From Tessaracoccus coleopterorum (GTDB lineage Bacteria; Actinomycetota; Actinomycetes; Propionibacteriales; Propionibacteriaceae): a stretch of DNA of 64,000 nucleotides. Both the position numbers and the translations under genes were made by a program. The notes under the pieces were generated by a model. That model worked only from the letters and a program-made list of their open reading frames with translations. It was not told where the DNA came from and searched no databases. Shown piece by piece: positions 8,473 through 18,559 of the stretch (positions are counted from its first letter, which is position 1; each line of letters begins with the position of its first letter). The DNA is taken from the NCBI RefSeq assembly GCF_011174705.1, contig NZ_JAANIJ010000001.1:124001-188000 (forward strand), given 5' to 3'.

Positions 8473-10651
8473 GCTGCTCGAACACGGGCGGAGCTTCATC
8501 CACCACTGTTCGCGGGGGCGCTGGTTGTCCCAGTCCATGCCCGCCGTGACCTGGCGCAGCGGTGCCAGCAGCCCGGGTGAGCCGCTGGAGGCCGCGACGT
8601 ACTCGGAGCGACCCTCCGTCAGCTGGGCGTCCAGGTTGGTGATGGCCATGTAGGCGAGCCGCGTGGCGTTGATCCGGTCGAACGGTGAGGGACACCACCC
8701 TGCTGGACGTGGCCGATCACGGCATCACGCACCGAGTACAGGCCTCGGCCCTCGGCCTCGAACAATTTGGAGATGACGTCGCCGGTGTAGAACTCGCTCG
8801 CCTCCTCACCCATCACGGCCAGGTAGAAGGAGCGACCCGATTCGAATGCGTCCACCAGGGCGGCGACATCCGTGGTCAACTGCTCGAGCGAGATGCCCGT
8901 CTCCGGCAGGTACGCCTTCTCCGCACCGCCGGCGAGCGCCCCAGGAGGGGCAGGAAGCCACAGGTGCGGCCCATCGTCTCCACCACGAACGCGCGCTTGG
9001 ACGCGGACGCGGACATGCGCACCATGTCGATCGAGCTCACGATCGTGTTCAGCGCCGTGTCCGAACCCACGGCCATCGGCCAGTCGGGAAGGTTGTTGTC
9101 GATACTGGCGGGCAGCAGGGCGATCGGGATGTTGAACGCGGGATACCTGCGGCGTTCCGCCTCCATCATCTCGACGGTCGCGTAGGCGTGGAAGCCTCCC
9201 ATCACCAGCAGCGCGTCGATCCGGTTCTCCTCGAGGGTGCGCGCCATCTTGTAGAGGTCGGCGTCGACGGGGACGTAGCGACGGGTGCCGAAGTTGGCGC
9301 CACCGGTGTGCGCCATGCCCTCGACGTCCGACCAGGCCACCTCACGCAGGTCACCATCGATCAGTCCCGGGACGCCACCCTGGATGGCGAACAGGTCGTA
9401 GCCGCGGTCGAGTCCGGTGCGCACGGCAACGCGGGCCAACTGGTTCATGCCGGGAGCCAGCGCGCCGGCGTGCATGACGGCGATGCGCTTCGCGTCGGCG
9501 CTGGGCGCAACCGAGGGCCTCGCCTCGGAGAGCATCCGGTAGATGTCGACCATCGTGGTGAACCCGTGGCCGCGGGCCGAGATGGCCGAAGCGTAATCGC
9601 CGTCGGCCACGTAGTCGGCGATCTTGTGGGTCGCCTCGACGGCCTCCAGCAGAGGGGTCGCGTATACCTCGTCTCGACGCACGCCGACCAGCATCGGCTC
9701 GGAGAGTTCCCGGCCTGCAGCACCTGGCGGACGGCCTCGACGCCGCAGACCGTGGCCATCCATCGGTCGTAGGCGGACGGGGTGCCGCCACGCTGGACGT
9801 GCCCCAGGATCGTGATGCGTGCCTCCTCACCGGTCTTGTCGCGCAGCACGTCCTGGATGCGCTCGGCGGTGATCCGCTCGCCGTCCCGGTCGGCCGCACC
9901 CTCGGCGACGAGGATGATCGAGTCACGACGGCCGGCGTCGCGGCCCCGCCGCAGCACCTCCACCATCCGGTCCTCCCAGCCGGGCCGCGGGGGGACTCGG
10001 GCAGGAAGGTGTAGTCGGCGCCGCCGGCGATCGCGGTCATGAGCGCTAGGTATCCGCAGTGGCGGCCCATCACCTCGACGATGAAGGTCCGCCGATGCGA
10101 CTCGGCGGTCGATGAGATGGCGTCGATGGCCTCGGTGATGCGGTGCATGGCCGAGTCGGTGCCGATCGTCATGTCGGTGCCGACCATGTCGTTGTCGATC
10201 GAGCCGACCAGGCCCGCGATGTTCAGGTGCGGGTGGGCGGCCGCCTGCTCCGGAGTAATCCGGCCGGCCTCCGCCAGTTCGGCGACGTAGCCCGGCCAGC
10301 CGAGGCACAGGGCACGGCTGCCGTCAGGGATCCGTCGCCGCCGATCACGATGAGCCGGTCGATGCCCGCCCTGACGAGGTTCTCGACGGCGAGCAGCTGC
10401 CCCTCACGGGTGCGGAATCCGGTGGAGCGGGCGGTGCCGATCACCGTTCCACCCTTGTTGAGGATGCCGGATACGTCACTCCAACCGAGGTGCGCGATGT
10501 GTTCACCGCCCTCGATGGCGCCCTGCCAGCCCTCCCTGATCGCGAAGACCTGGGCGCCCTGATGGATGCCTGCGCGCACGATGGCCCGCACAGCGGCATT
10601 CATTCCCTGAGCATCCCCGCCCGACGTCATGACGCCGATGCGGGCCGTCAT
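8447..10651 (-). CDS. 6-phosphofructokinase, two-domain eukaryote-like form (frameshifted)
   Basis: About 735 residues, twice the usual bacterial length, with two consecutive PFK domains. N-half: [20 protein letters not shown] (glycine form, so ATP rather than pyrophosphate is the likely donor), [11 protein letters not shown] with the catalytic Asp, [10 protein letters not shown] and GHVQRGG. C-half: VMGGFHAYA where the N-half has GGDG, and ASIDNN in place of SIDND, the pattern of a degenerate regulatory half in fungal and animal enzymes, followed by [11 protein letters not shown] and GHVQQGG. It phosphorylates fructose 6-phosphate in glycolysis. Start ATG (10649-10651) overlaps the DUF3052 stop as ATGA. 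Frame breaks near 8690, 8930, 9720, 9990 and 10300. Confidence 0.88.
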
Positions 10652-11070
10652 CGACGAGAGCCCTTGGGCGCAGCACCTTGGTCGCCTGCCAGTCGGCGGC
10701 GACGCCTGCGGTCGTGGTGAGGGTGAGCCCGGCGACCGTCACCCCCTCGGCGAGGGAGGCGGCGGTGATGAAGCCGGGGCGGCCGACCTTGGGGTCATCA
10801 ACCAGATGCAGCCGGTGCTGGAGAGATCGGTCATGCTGTCCACGAGCCCGTCGGCGACGTCACCGTCCTCGTCGCGCCACCAGAGAACCACCACGTCCAC
10901 CGCCTCGAGCGGGTCGTCGACCATCTCCGCGTCGATGCTGTCCATGATGTCGTCACGGAGGTCAGCATCCACATCCTCATCCCACCCGAGCTCCTGGACG
11001 ACCAGTCCGGGGTGAGGCCCAACAGGTCTGCGCCCGTCAGTGGTTCGTTGGTCGACTTGCTATCTGCCAT
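10648..11070 (-). CDS. DUF3052 family protein (frameshifted)
   Basis: Reconstructed as about 141 residues beginning [13 protein letters not shown] at 11070, with a first part ending near GLTPG, an acidic middle ([28 protein letters not shown], in two pieces) and an end at [13 protein letters not shown]. This is the actinobacterial DUF3052 family, which in mycobacteria also sits beside aceE. Its function is unknown. The conserved position suggests a link to pyruvate dehydrogenase. The C-terminus needs single-base corrections near 10990, 10760 and 10670. The stop overlaps the phosphofructokinase ATG by four bases. Confidence 0.8.
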
Positions 11071-11137
11071 GTCCACGACCCCAAGCCTGCCAGATGTGGC
11101 GGCCGATTTCACGGCCGACCCCCGTAAACGGGCAGAC

Positions 11138-11163
11138 GGGGCCGGTCCCTGAGGACCGACCCC
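11138..11163 (-). terminator. Hairpin after aceE
   Basis: GGGGCCGGTCC, loop CTGA, GGACCGACCCC: 11 pairs with one C-A mismatch. It lies 19 bases past the aceE stop and 68 bases before the DUF3052 start. It probably reduces read-through. No T-run is visible. Confidence 0.6.
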
Positions 11164-11181
11164 GCCTGCTGGAGCTCACTG

Positions 11182-13936
11182 TCAGGCGTCGCCACCGGCG
11201 TTGCCGGAGGATCCCGCCGTCACGTCATCGAGTTTGTACCTGGCCGCGGCCTCGGTTGCCCACTCGCGGGTACCTCACCGTTGGCGGCAAGGCTCTGCAG
11301 CACCGCCACCGCAATCGACGGTCCGTCGATGTTGAAGTAGCGTCGGGCGGCCGCACGCGTGTCGGAGAAGCCGAAGCCGTCCGCGCCGAGTGTGGTGTAG
11401 TCGCCCGGCACCCACTGCCGGATCTGGTCGGGGACGGCCCGCATGTAGTCGGACACGGCCACGACCGGGCCGGGGGCGCCCTCGAGCTTCTGCTCGATCC
11501 ACGTCTTGGGGTGCTCGCCGAACGGGTCGTGGAACTTCGCCTCGTCGAGGGCGAGACCCTCGCGGCGCAGTTCACCCCAGGAGGTGACGCTCCACACGTC
11601 CGCGACGATCCCGTAGTCGGCCTTGAGGAGCTCCTGGGCCTCGATGGCCCAGGCGAGGCCGACGCCGGACGCGAGGATCTGCGCCCGCCGCGCGTCCTCA
11701 CCGACGCCCTCGGAGGAGCCTGGCCTGACCAGATACATGCCCGCGTGATGCCCTCGATCTCGATGCCCTCGGGCTCGGCCGGCTGGACGATCGGCTCGTT
11801 GTAGACCGTCATGTAGTAGATGACGTTCTCGGGGTTCTCGCCGTACATGCGGTTGAGGCCGTCGCGGACGATGTGTGCGATCTCGTAGCCGTAGGCCGGG
11901 TCGTACTGGACCATGGCGGTGTTGGTCGAGGCGAGGATCGGCGAGTGGCCGTCCATGTGCTGCGTTCCTTCACCGGTCAGGGTGGTACGGCCGGCCGTGG
12001 CGCCGATCATGAAGCCCCGGGCCAACTGGTCGGCCGCGGCCCACATGGCGTCGCCGGTGCGCTGGAACCCGAACATGGAATAGAACACGTAGATGGGCAC
12101 CATCGGCTCGCCGTGCGTGGCGTACGAGGAGCCTGCGGCCGTGAACGAGGCCACGGATCCGGCCTCGTTGATGCCCGTGTGGATGATCTGGCCCGACTTC
12201 GACTCGCGGTAGCTGAGGAACAGTTCGTTGTCGACCGGGGTGTAGTTCTGGCCGTGCGGGTTGTAGATCTTGATGGTCGGGAAGAACGCGTCCATGCCGA
12301 ATGTGCGCGCCTCGTCGGGGATGATCGGGACGACGCGCGGCGCGAACTGCTTGTCGCGCATGAGGTCCTTCAGGAGGCGGACGAAGGCCATCGTCGTGGC
12401 GACCTGCTGGTTGCCCGAACCCTTCCTGGACGACTCGTAGGCCTTGTCGCCTGGCAGCGAGATGAACTTCCGGTCTCCGCGGCGCTCAGGGAGGTAGCCG
12501 CCCAGCTCGCGCCTGCGCTCCTGCAGGTACTGGATGCGGGGGTCGTCCTGGCCGGGTGGATGTACGGCGGCTGGTACGGGTTGGCCTCGAGCTGCTCGTC
12601 GGTGACGGGCACGTCGACGCGGTCACGGAAGCCCTTGAGGTCGTCGAGGGCGAGCTTCTTCATCTGGTGGGTCGCGTTGCGGCCGGCGAAGTGCTGGCCC
12701 AGGAAGTAGCCCTTGATGGTGTGGGCGAGGATGACGGTGGGAGCGCCCGTGAACTCGGTTGCGGCCTTGTAGGCCGAGTAGACCTTGGAGAAGTCGTGGC
12801 CGCCGCGGGTGAGGCGCCAGATGTCGTCGTCGCTCCAGTCGGTGACCATGGCCGCGGTGCGCGGATCGCGCTCGAAGAAGTACTTGCGCACGTACGCGCC
12901 GTCATTGGCCTTGAACGTCTGGAAGTCGCCGTCCGTGGTCGAGTTCATCAGGTTGACGAGCGCACCCTCGGAGTCGTTGGCGAGCAGCGGATCCCAGCCA
13001 CGGCCCCAGACGAGCTTGATGACGTTCCAGCCCGCGCCACGGAAGAAGGCCTCGAGCTCCTGCACGATCTTGCCGTTGCCGCGGACGGGGCCGTCAAGGC
13101 GCTGCAGGTTGCAGTTGACGACGAAGGTGAGGTTGTCCAGTTCCTCGTTGGCCGCGAGCTGCAGGGCACCGCGCGACTCGACCTCGTCCATCTCGCCGTC
13201 GCCGAGGAAGGCCCAGACATGCTGCTGCGAGGTGTCCTTGATGCCGCGGTTGTGCAGGTAACGGTTGAACTGGGCCTGCCAGATCGCGTTGATGGGGCCG
13301 AGGCCCATCGAGACGGTCGGGAACTCCCAGAAGTTGTCCATCTGGCGCGGGTGCGGGTAGCTGGGCAGCGCCCGGATCTTCCCGTCGACGTAGTGCGAGT
13401 GCTCCTGCCGGAAGCCGTCGAGGTCGTCCTCGGCCAGACGGCCCTCGAGGAAGGCACGCGCGTACATGCCGGGCGAGGCGTGACCCTGGAAGTAGATCTG
13501 GTCTCCGCCGCCGGGGTGATCCTTGCCGCGGAAGAAGTGGTTGAAGCCCACCTCGTAGAGGGTGGCCGATGAGGCGTAGGAGGCGATGTGGCCGCCGACA
13601 CCGACGCCGGGGCGCTGCGCCCGGTGCACCATGATGGCAGCGTTCCACCGGAGCAGGCGGCGGATGCCGCGCTCGAGGGTCTCGTCCCGGGGAAGGCGGG
13701 CTCCCTGCCCGCGGGATGGTGTTGACGTAGTCGGTGCCCGTCAACGACGGCACGCCGATGTGGCGCTCGCGGGCGCGTTCGAGGAGCTTGAGCATCACGT
13801 AGCGGGCCCGGTTGCGCCCGCCTGCGTCGATGACCCCGTCCAGGGATTCAAGCCATTCCTCGGTCTCCGCCGGATCGATGTCGGGGAGATTGGTCGGCAG
13901 ACCGTTGAGGATCGGTCCCACCTCGTTCTGACTCAC
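11182..13936 (-). CDS. aceE: Pyruvate dehydrogenase E1 component, homodimeric type (frameshifted)
   Basis: About 918 residues, the normal length for the single-chain E1p of actinobacteria and proteobacteria. It decarboxylates pyruvate with thiamine diphosphate and feeds acetyl groups to the E2 lipoyl domains. Visible family stretches include [39 protein letters not shown], the thiamine-binding [10 protein letters not shown] through [18 protein letters not shown], and the late [19 protein letters not shown]. Start ATG 13936 ([15 protein letters not shown]) has AGAGGAATTC upstream. Frame breaks lie near 13700, 12530, 11740 and 11260. The E2 and E3 genes are not in the window. Confidence 0.95.
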
Positions 13937-14287
13937 GAAGAATTCCTCTCGCTGTCGGGCAACTGGAACATTCGGCCATGGCCGATATCAGATGCCACCC
14001 TACCGCGCTTCACCGGAGCCCGATAACCCGTACCGGGGCCCGAATCACCCCTGAGGAAGGCCGGATGGGCGTCGAGACCCGCCGGGCTAGGCCCGATGAG
14101 GTGACACGGAGCCGTAGCCTGCGCCCGGAGACGCTCCAGGATTGCCCCAAATACTTTGTGCAAACACTGGAGAAGGCGCGGTCCCGGGGTCCCGCCCGCC
14201 GGGAATCGCGGCTACGGAGTCGCCTGGCACCCGAGGGGAGATCGAGATGGTCCACGTCCCCGGCCGACCGGACGGCGCGGGGCACCC
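13937..14287. promoter_or_regulatory. aceE upstream region
   Basis: 351 bases with no gene between aceE and the PHP-domain gene, both on the minus strand, so it must hold the aceE promoter. It contains a small inverted motif, TTTG-TG-CAAA (14155-14164), inside wider arms CTCCAG (14134-14139) and CTGGAG (14167-14172). This is a plausible operator but I cannot assign a regulator; it only loosely resembles RamB-type TTTGCAAA sites. Nothing else is evident. Confidence 0.35.
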
Positions 14288-15298
14288 TCAGCGGTGGCGG
14301 CCCGCATGACCGAGGAGCCGTTCGAGGGGCCAGGTGGTGATGATCCTCTCCGGGGCGATGCCCGCCTCGACGGCGCGGGCCGCGCCGTAGGTGAGGAAGT
14401 CGAGCTGGCCGGGCGCGTGGGCATCCGAGTCGATGCTGAAGAGACAGTCGGCCTCCCTCGCCACCAGCAGCAGGTCGAGGGGCGGGTCGCGACGTTCGGG
14501 CCGCGAGTTGATCTCGACGGCGACTCCGAACATCGCGCACGCGGCGAACACCAGCTCGGCGTCGAACCGCGACTGGTCGCGCCACGTCCCGTCGGGTCTG
14601 AGTCTCCTGCCGGTCGGGTGTCCCAGCACCGTGGTGTGCCGGTTGGAGACCGCCCCGACCATCCGGCGCGTCATGGTGTCGCGGTCGGCGTCCAGATCGG
14701 AGTGGACGGAGGCGGTGACGATGTCGAGCCGGTCGAGCAGGTCGTCGGCCTGGTCGAGGGCACCATCGGCGAGGATGTCCACCTCGATCCCCTTGAGGAT
14801 GCGGATCTCCCGATCCTCCTGGACGGCGGCGATCTCCTCCCATTGGGCGATGAGCCGTTCACGGGTGAGCCCACGGGCCACCTTCAGGCGGGGCGAGTGG
14901 TCGGTGATGGCCATGTACTCGTGCCCGAGGGCCTCCCCACTGCCGTCATCTCCCACAGCGGGGAGCCTCCGTCGGACCAGGTGGTGTGGGTGTGGAGGTC
15001 CCCCGGAGCTGGGCGCGGAGTTCGTCCCGGCCGGGTCCAGGGACACGGCCCCTTCGACGCGGCGCCGGGCGAGGGCCTCGGGGAGCCGTCCGGCCGCGGC
15101 CTCAGCTGCGATGGCGGCGGTCTTGGGGCCGAAGCCGCGCAGTGATCGCCACGCCGCCTCGCCCGTGGGCGTCTCCTCGAGGCCCTCAGCGATGGCGGCC
15201 GCCTCACGGAATGCGCGGACCCGGTAGGTGTCCGCCAGTTCCCGTTCCAGCCAGAACGCGTACTCGCGCAGGGCCTCGGAGGGGCTGAGGCCGGTCAC
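14288..15298 (-). CDS. PHP-domain metal hydrolase with N-terminal helix-hairpin-helix (frameshifted)
   Basis: About 337 residues. Residues 1-80 are helical with the helix-hairpin-helix phrase RGFGPKTAAIAAEAAAG. From residue 105 the PHP fold follows: DLHTHTTWSDG (first metal-binding motif), ITDHSPRLKVARG, GIEVDI, VTASVHSDLD, LGHPTGRRL, VEINSRPERRDPP and FSIDSDAHAPGQLDF. This matches the PHP part of bacterial family X DNA polymerases but without the polymerase domain, so it is probably a free-standing phosphoesterase, possibly acting on DNA or on small phosphate esters. GTG start 15298 overlaps the cobA stop as GTGA, so it is likely co-transcribed with cobA. Two breaks lie at about 14920-15040. 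Confidence 0.85.
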   Translation of the reverse strand: MTGLSPSEALREYAFWLERELADTYRVRAFREAAAIAEGLEETPTGEAAWRSLRGFGPKTAAIAAEAAAGRLPEALARRRVEGAVSLDPAGTNSAPSSGGPPHPHHLVRRRLPAVGDDGSGEALGHEYMAITDHSPRLKVARGLTRERLIAQWEEIAAVQEDREIRILKGIEVDILADGALDQADDLLDRLDIVTASVHSDLDADRDTMTRRMVGAVSNRHTTVLGHPTGRRLRPDGTWRDQSRFDAELVFAACAMFGVAVEINSRPERRDPPLDLLLVAREADCLFSIDSDAHAPGQLDFLTYGAARAVEAGIAPERIITTWPLERLLGHAGRHR

Positions 15299-16048
15299 GT
15301 CAGTTCCAGGCCCGCAACGGCCCCGATCACGCACACCGCGGGAGGCGAGATGGCGGCGTCCTCCGCCACGGAGGCGATCGATGCGACGCCTGCGCGGACG
15401 ACCCGCATGGTGGGAAGACCGGCGTCGGCGATGACCGCGGCCGGTGTGTCCGCCGCGAGGCCGGCGGCGACCAGTGTCTCGGTGATGGCGGGTAGGTTCT
15501 TCACTCCCATCAGGATGACGATCGTGGTTCCGGTGGTCGCGATGCCGGCCCAGTCGACGTCGTTGCGTTCATCGTGCGGCCCGACATGCCCGGACACGAC
15601 GGTGAAACCGGTGGAGACCCCCTGTGGGTGACGGGGATGCCTGCGAGCTCGGCGGCGGCGATCGACGAGGAGATGCCGGGGATGACGGAGACCGGAATAC
15701 CGGCCGCCCGGCAGGCGAGCCACTCTTCTCCCCGCGACCGAAGACGAAGGAGTCGCCGCCCTTGAAGCGGACGACGTCGCGGCCCTCGAGCGCCTTGCGG
15801 ATGAGGATCTCGTTGATCCTCTCCTGGGGAGTGAAGGCCCCCCTCGGCACCTTGCCGACCTCGATCAGTTCGGCGTCGCCCCGGGCCTCCTCCAGGAGTG
15901 CGAGCGGCACGAGCCGGTCGTAGACGATGACATCGGCGCGCCGGAGGGCCTTCAGGCCCGCAACGGTGATCAGGTCGGGGTCGCCGGGGCCACCCCCGAG
16001 GAGGGTGACGCGGCCGGTCGCCGCGCCACCCCGCTGGGATTCAGTCAT
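15295..16048 (-). CDS. cobA: Uroporphyrinogen-III C-methyltransferase (frameshifted)
   Basis: About 250 residues, the normal single-domain size. It transfers two methyl groups from S-adenosylmethionine to uroporphyrinogen III to give precorrin-2, the entry to cobalamin and siroheme. Motifs: [35 protein letters not shown] then [19 protein letters not shown], a P-G-I-S-S segment, and PVTHRG followed by FTVVSGH. Breaks lie near 15730 and 15640. ATG 16048 is 10 bases beyond the end of the symporter gene on the same strand. No other precorrin genes are adjacent apart from cobF 1.5 kb away. Confidence 0.92.
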
Positions 16049-16057
16049 GCGCGAAGA

Positions 16058-17470
16058 CTAGGCGTCGACGGTCTCTCCGGCCATGAAGTCCTCGATCTGT
16101 CCACGCTTTGCGCGCAGCTTCGGGTCGTTCCTCAGATAGTGGGCCGTCTCGCGGGCGATGAGTCCGGAGAGCACCAGCAGGCCGATCAGGTTCGGAAGCG
16201 CCATCAGGCCGTTCATGATGTCGGCGAAGGACCACACGATGCCGAGCGGGATGGTGGCACCGACGTAGACCACGATCGTGAAGGCGATGCGGTACCAGAG
16301 GGTGGCGCCGGCCCCGAAGAGCCGCTCGACGCAGCGGTCGCCGTAGTAGGACCAGCCGAGGATCGTCGAGAATGCGAACAGGACCACGCCGATCGCGACG
16401 ATGTAGCCGCCCCATTCGCCGGGCAGGCCGTGGCTGAAGGCCATCGACGTCAGAACCGCCGGGCTCTCGCCCGAGTTCCACACGCCGGTGGTGACCAGCA
16501 CGAGGCCCGTGCACGACACCACGATGATGGTGTCGATGAACGTCTGGGTCATCGAGACGAGGCCCTGCCGCACGGGATGGGTGGTCTTGGCCGCGGCCGC
16601 CGCGATGGCGGCCGAGCCCATGCCCGACTCATTGGAGAAGATGCCGCGCGCGACGCCCATCTGCAGCGCGATCAGGAAGCCACCCATCGCGCCACCGACG
16701 GCCGCCTGCCCGGTGAAGGCCTGGGAGAAGATGAGTGCGAAGGCCGCGGGCACGTCCACGATGTTGACAGCGAGGATGTAGACGGCCCCGAGCACGTAGA
16801 ACACGATCATGAAGGGCACCAGTGCCGAGGTGACGGTCCCGATCGCCTTGATGCCGCCGAGGATCACAAGGCCCACGAACACGACCATGACGATGGCGGT
16901 GATGCTCTGCGGCACGCCGAACGAGTCGTGCACGTTCTCCGCGACCGCGTTGGCCTGGGTCATGTTGCCGATGCCGAAGCTGGCGAGCACGGCGAAGATC
17001 GCGAACATGACGCTGAGCGCGACACCCCATTGGCCGGGCAGCGCCTTCTTGAGGTAGTACTGCGGCCCACCGGAGACCTTGCCCTTCGCGTCGACGGTGC
17101 GGAAGCGGACGGCGAGGAACGCCTCGGAGTACTTCGATGCCATGCCGAGCAGGCCGGTGACCCACATCCAGAACAGCGCGCCGGGGCCGCCGACGGAGAT
17201 GGCGGTGGCGACACCCACGATGTTGCCGACGCCGACCGTGGCGGCCAGCGCGGTGGTGAGGGCCTGGAACTGTGAGATGTCGCCGCCCTCGGCGTCGTCA
17301 TCCTTGCGCTCCCAGAGCGCCAGCCGGAGGGCGGCCCCGAGGGTGCGGAACTGGATGCCGCGCAGCTTGATGGTCAGCCACAGGCCCGTCAGGAGCAGCA
17401 GCGGGATCAGGAGCCAGGGGCCCCACACGAATGAGGAGATGGTGTCGAGTAGCTTCTGAAGGTTCTCCAT
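16058..17470 (-). CDS. Alanine or glycine:cation symporter (AGCS family)
   Basis: 470 residues, uninterrupted, one of the few long genes here with no frame error. A hydrophobic protein with about ten membrane segments, starting MENLQKLLDTISSFVWGPW. Family motifs: TTALAATVGVGNIVGVATAI near residue 95, SGGPQYYLKKALPGQWG near 140, and GVARGIFSNESGMGSAAIAAAA near 280. It imports small neutral amino acids with sodium or protons. The 113 bases upstream, before cobF, are enough for its own promoter. The downstream cobA starts 10 bases after its end, so cobA and the PHP gene may be expressed from this promoter. Confidence 0.93.
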   Translation of the reverse strand: MENLQKLLDTISSFVWGPWLLIPLLLLTGLWLTIKLRGIQFRTLGAALRLALWERKDDDAEGGDISQFQALTTALAATVGVGNIVGVATAISVGGPGALFWMWVTGLLGMASKYSEAFLAVRFRTVDAKGKVSGGPQYYLKKALPGQWGVALSVMFAIFAVLASFGIGNMTQANAVAENVHDSFGVPQSITAIVMVVFVGLVILGGIKAIGTVTSALVPFMIVFYVLGAVYILAVNIVDVPAAFALIFSQAFTGQAAVGGAMGGFLIALQMGVARGIFSNESGMGSAAIAAAAAKTTHPVRQGLVSMTQTFIDTIIVVSCTGLVLVTTGVWNSGESPAVLTSMAFSHGLPGEWGGYIVAIGVVLFAFSTILGWSYYGDRCVERLFGAGATLWYRIAFTIVVYVGATIPLGIVWSFADIMNGLMALPNLIGLLVLSGLIARETAHYLRNDPKLRAKRGQIEDFMAGETVDA

Positions 17471-17583
17471 GGGTTGCGCACCTGTCGTCGGTTGTCTGGT
17501 GGCGACAAGTTAGCAACGTCGGATCCACCGCGCAGGAGATCTCACGAGAGTTACGCGGCCGTAACGCGGGCTCGGGGAACGGA

Positions 17584-18318
17584 TCAGGACGTCGGACGCA
17601 GGAGATATGTCTCCTGGATCCAGCCGTGGTGCCCGATCAGACGCGCGCGCAGGTCGAGCAGGTCGGCGGTGACGGTGCCGAGTGGCCCGTTGGCCAGGAC
17701 CTGCTCCGGGTGCCGAGGTATGCACCCCAGTACAGCTCCACGTCCGGGAACTCCTCGACCAGCCCACGGCACGCGAAGTCGTGGTCGTTGAGCACGACCA
17801 CGTCGCCGAGGCCACGGTTGTATTCCTCGAGCAGGCGCCGACCCGTGGTGAGGTGGACGCTCCTGCCTCCGCTGTTCAGCGTGATCTCGTGGGCCGCGGC
17901 GAGAAGTTGCGGTGCCGAGACACCGGGGATGACGGTCAGGTCCATGGTGATGGTGACCCGGAGGGCCTCGATCACCTGCAGGATCGAGTCGTACAGGGCC
18001 GGATCCCCCACACGAGGAAGCCGACGACCTCACCGTCGGGAAGCCCGCTGAGGATCTGCTGGTAGGTGGCCAACTGGGCACCGTCGGGTTGGGTCTCGTC
18101 CTGATGGCTGTGCACCGGATCAAGGACCGTGATGACGCGGTGGGCCCGCTTGACGTTGCGTCGGATCAGTTCGCTGCGCCGCCACACCTGGTCGGGCTGG
18201 TCCTCGTTCGAGTCGGCCACCAGGAAGACGTCGACGGAGTTCATGGCCTCCACGGCATCGAGAGTGAGCTGTCCGAAGCCTCCGGGCCGAGCCCGATCAC
18301 CAATACCCTGCGCGCCAT
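17584..18318 (-). CDS. cobF: Precorrin-6A synthase (deacetylating) (frameshifted)
   Basis: About 245 residues of the tetrapyrrole methylase fold. MARRVLVIGLGPGG and LTLDAVEAMNSVDVFLVAD mark the S-adenosylmethionine-binding start; QVWRRSELIRR, a GFLVWGDPALYDS segment, VIPGVSAPQLLAAAHEITLN and GRRLLEE follow the CobF pattern. It methylates C1 of precorrin-5 with loss of the acetyl group in the oxygen-dependent cobalamin route. Breaks near 18270, 18010 and 17700. No other cob genes flank it, so it may be a scattered member of the pathway. Confidence 0.85.
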
Positions 18319-18559
18319 GCCGACAGCCTAGCCAGGGTGGTGGCAACCCAAGGCGCGGCCCGCACCCGCGGCACCACCCGTCCCGGATCACCCGGTAGAA
18401 TCGGCCAGTGGCCCATTCCGGTCGGTCCGCCTCCAACTATCGGCCACAGACCGGCCCGGGAACAGCCGACGGCCCCTGCACCGTGGCGCATCCCCACGTG
18501 GCCGACGCCGAGGGCGGTCTCCGCGCCGACCCCGCCCCGGATCTCGCTAGGCTTGCGGG
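18319..18559. promoter_or_regulatory. Divergent intergenic region between cobF and fasR
   Basis: 241 bases that must carry both promoters. The plus strand has CTAGGCTTGCGGG just before the fasR start, with a TAGGCT that could be a -10 element. No conserved operator was recognised. Confidence 0.35.

Noticed and set aside
12556-13572. 338-codon plus-strand open frame inside aceE
   Set aside because: It is the antisense shadow of aceE; its valine/glycine/aspartate-rich composition is what reversed high-GC coding sequence gives.
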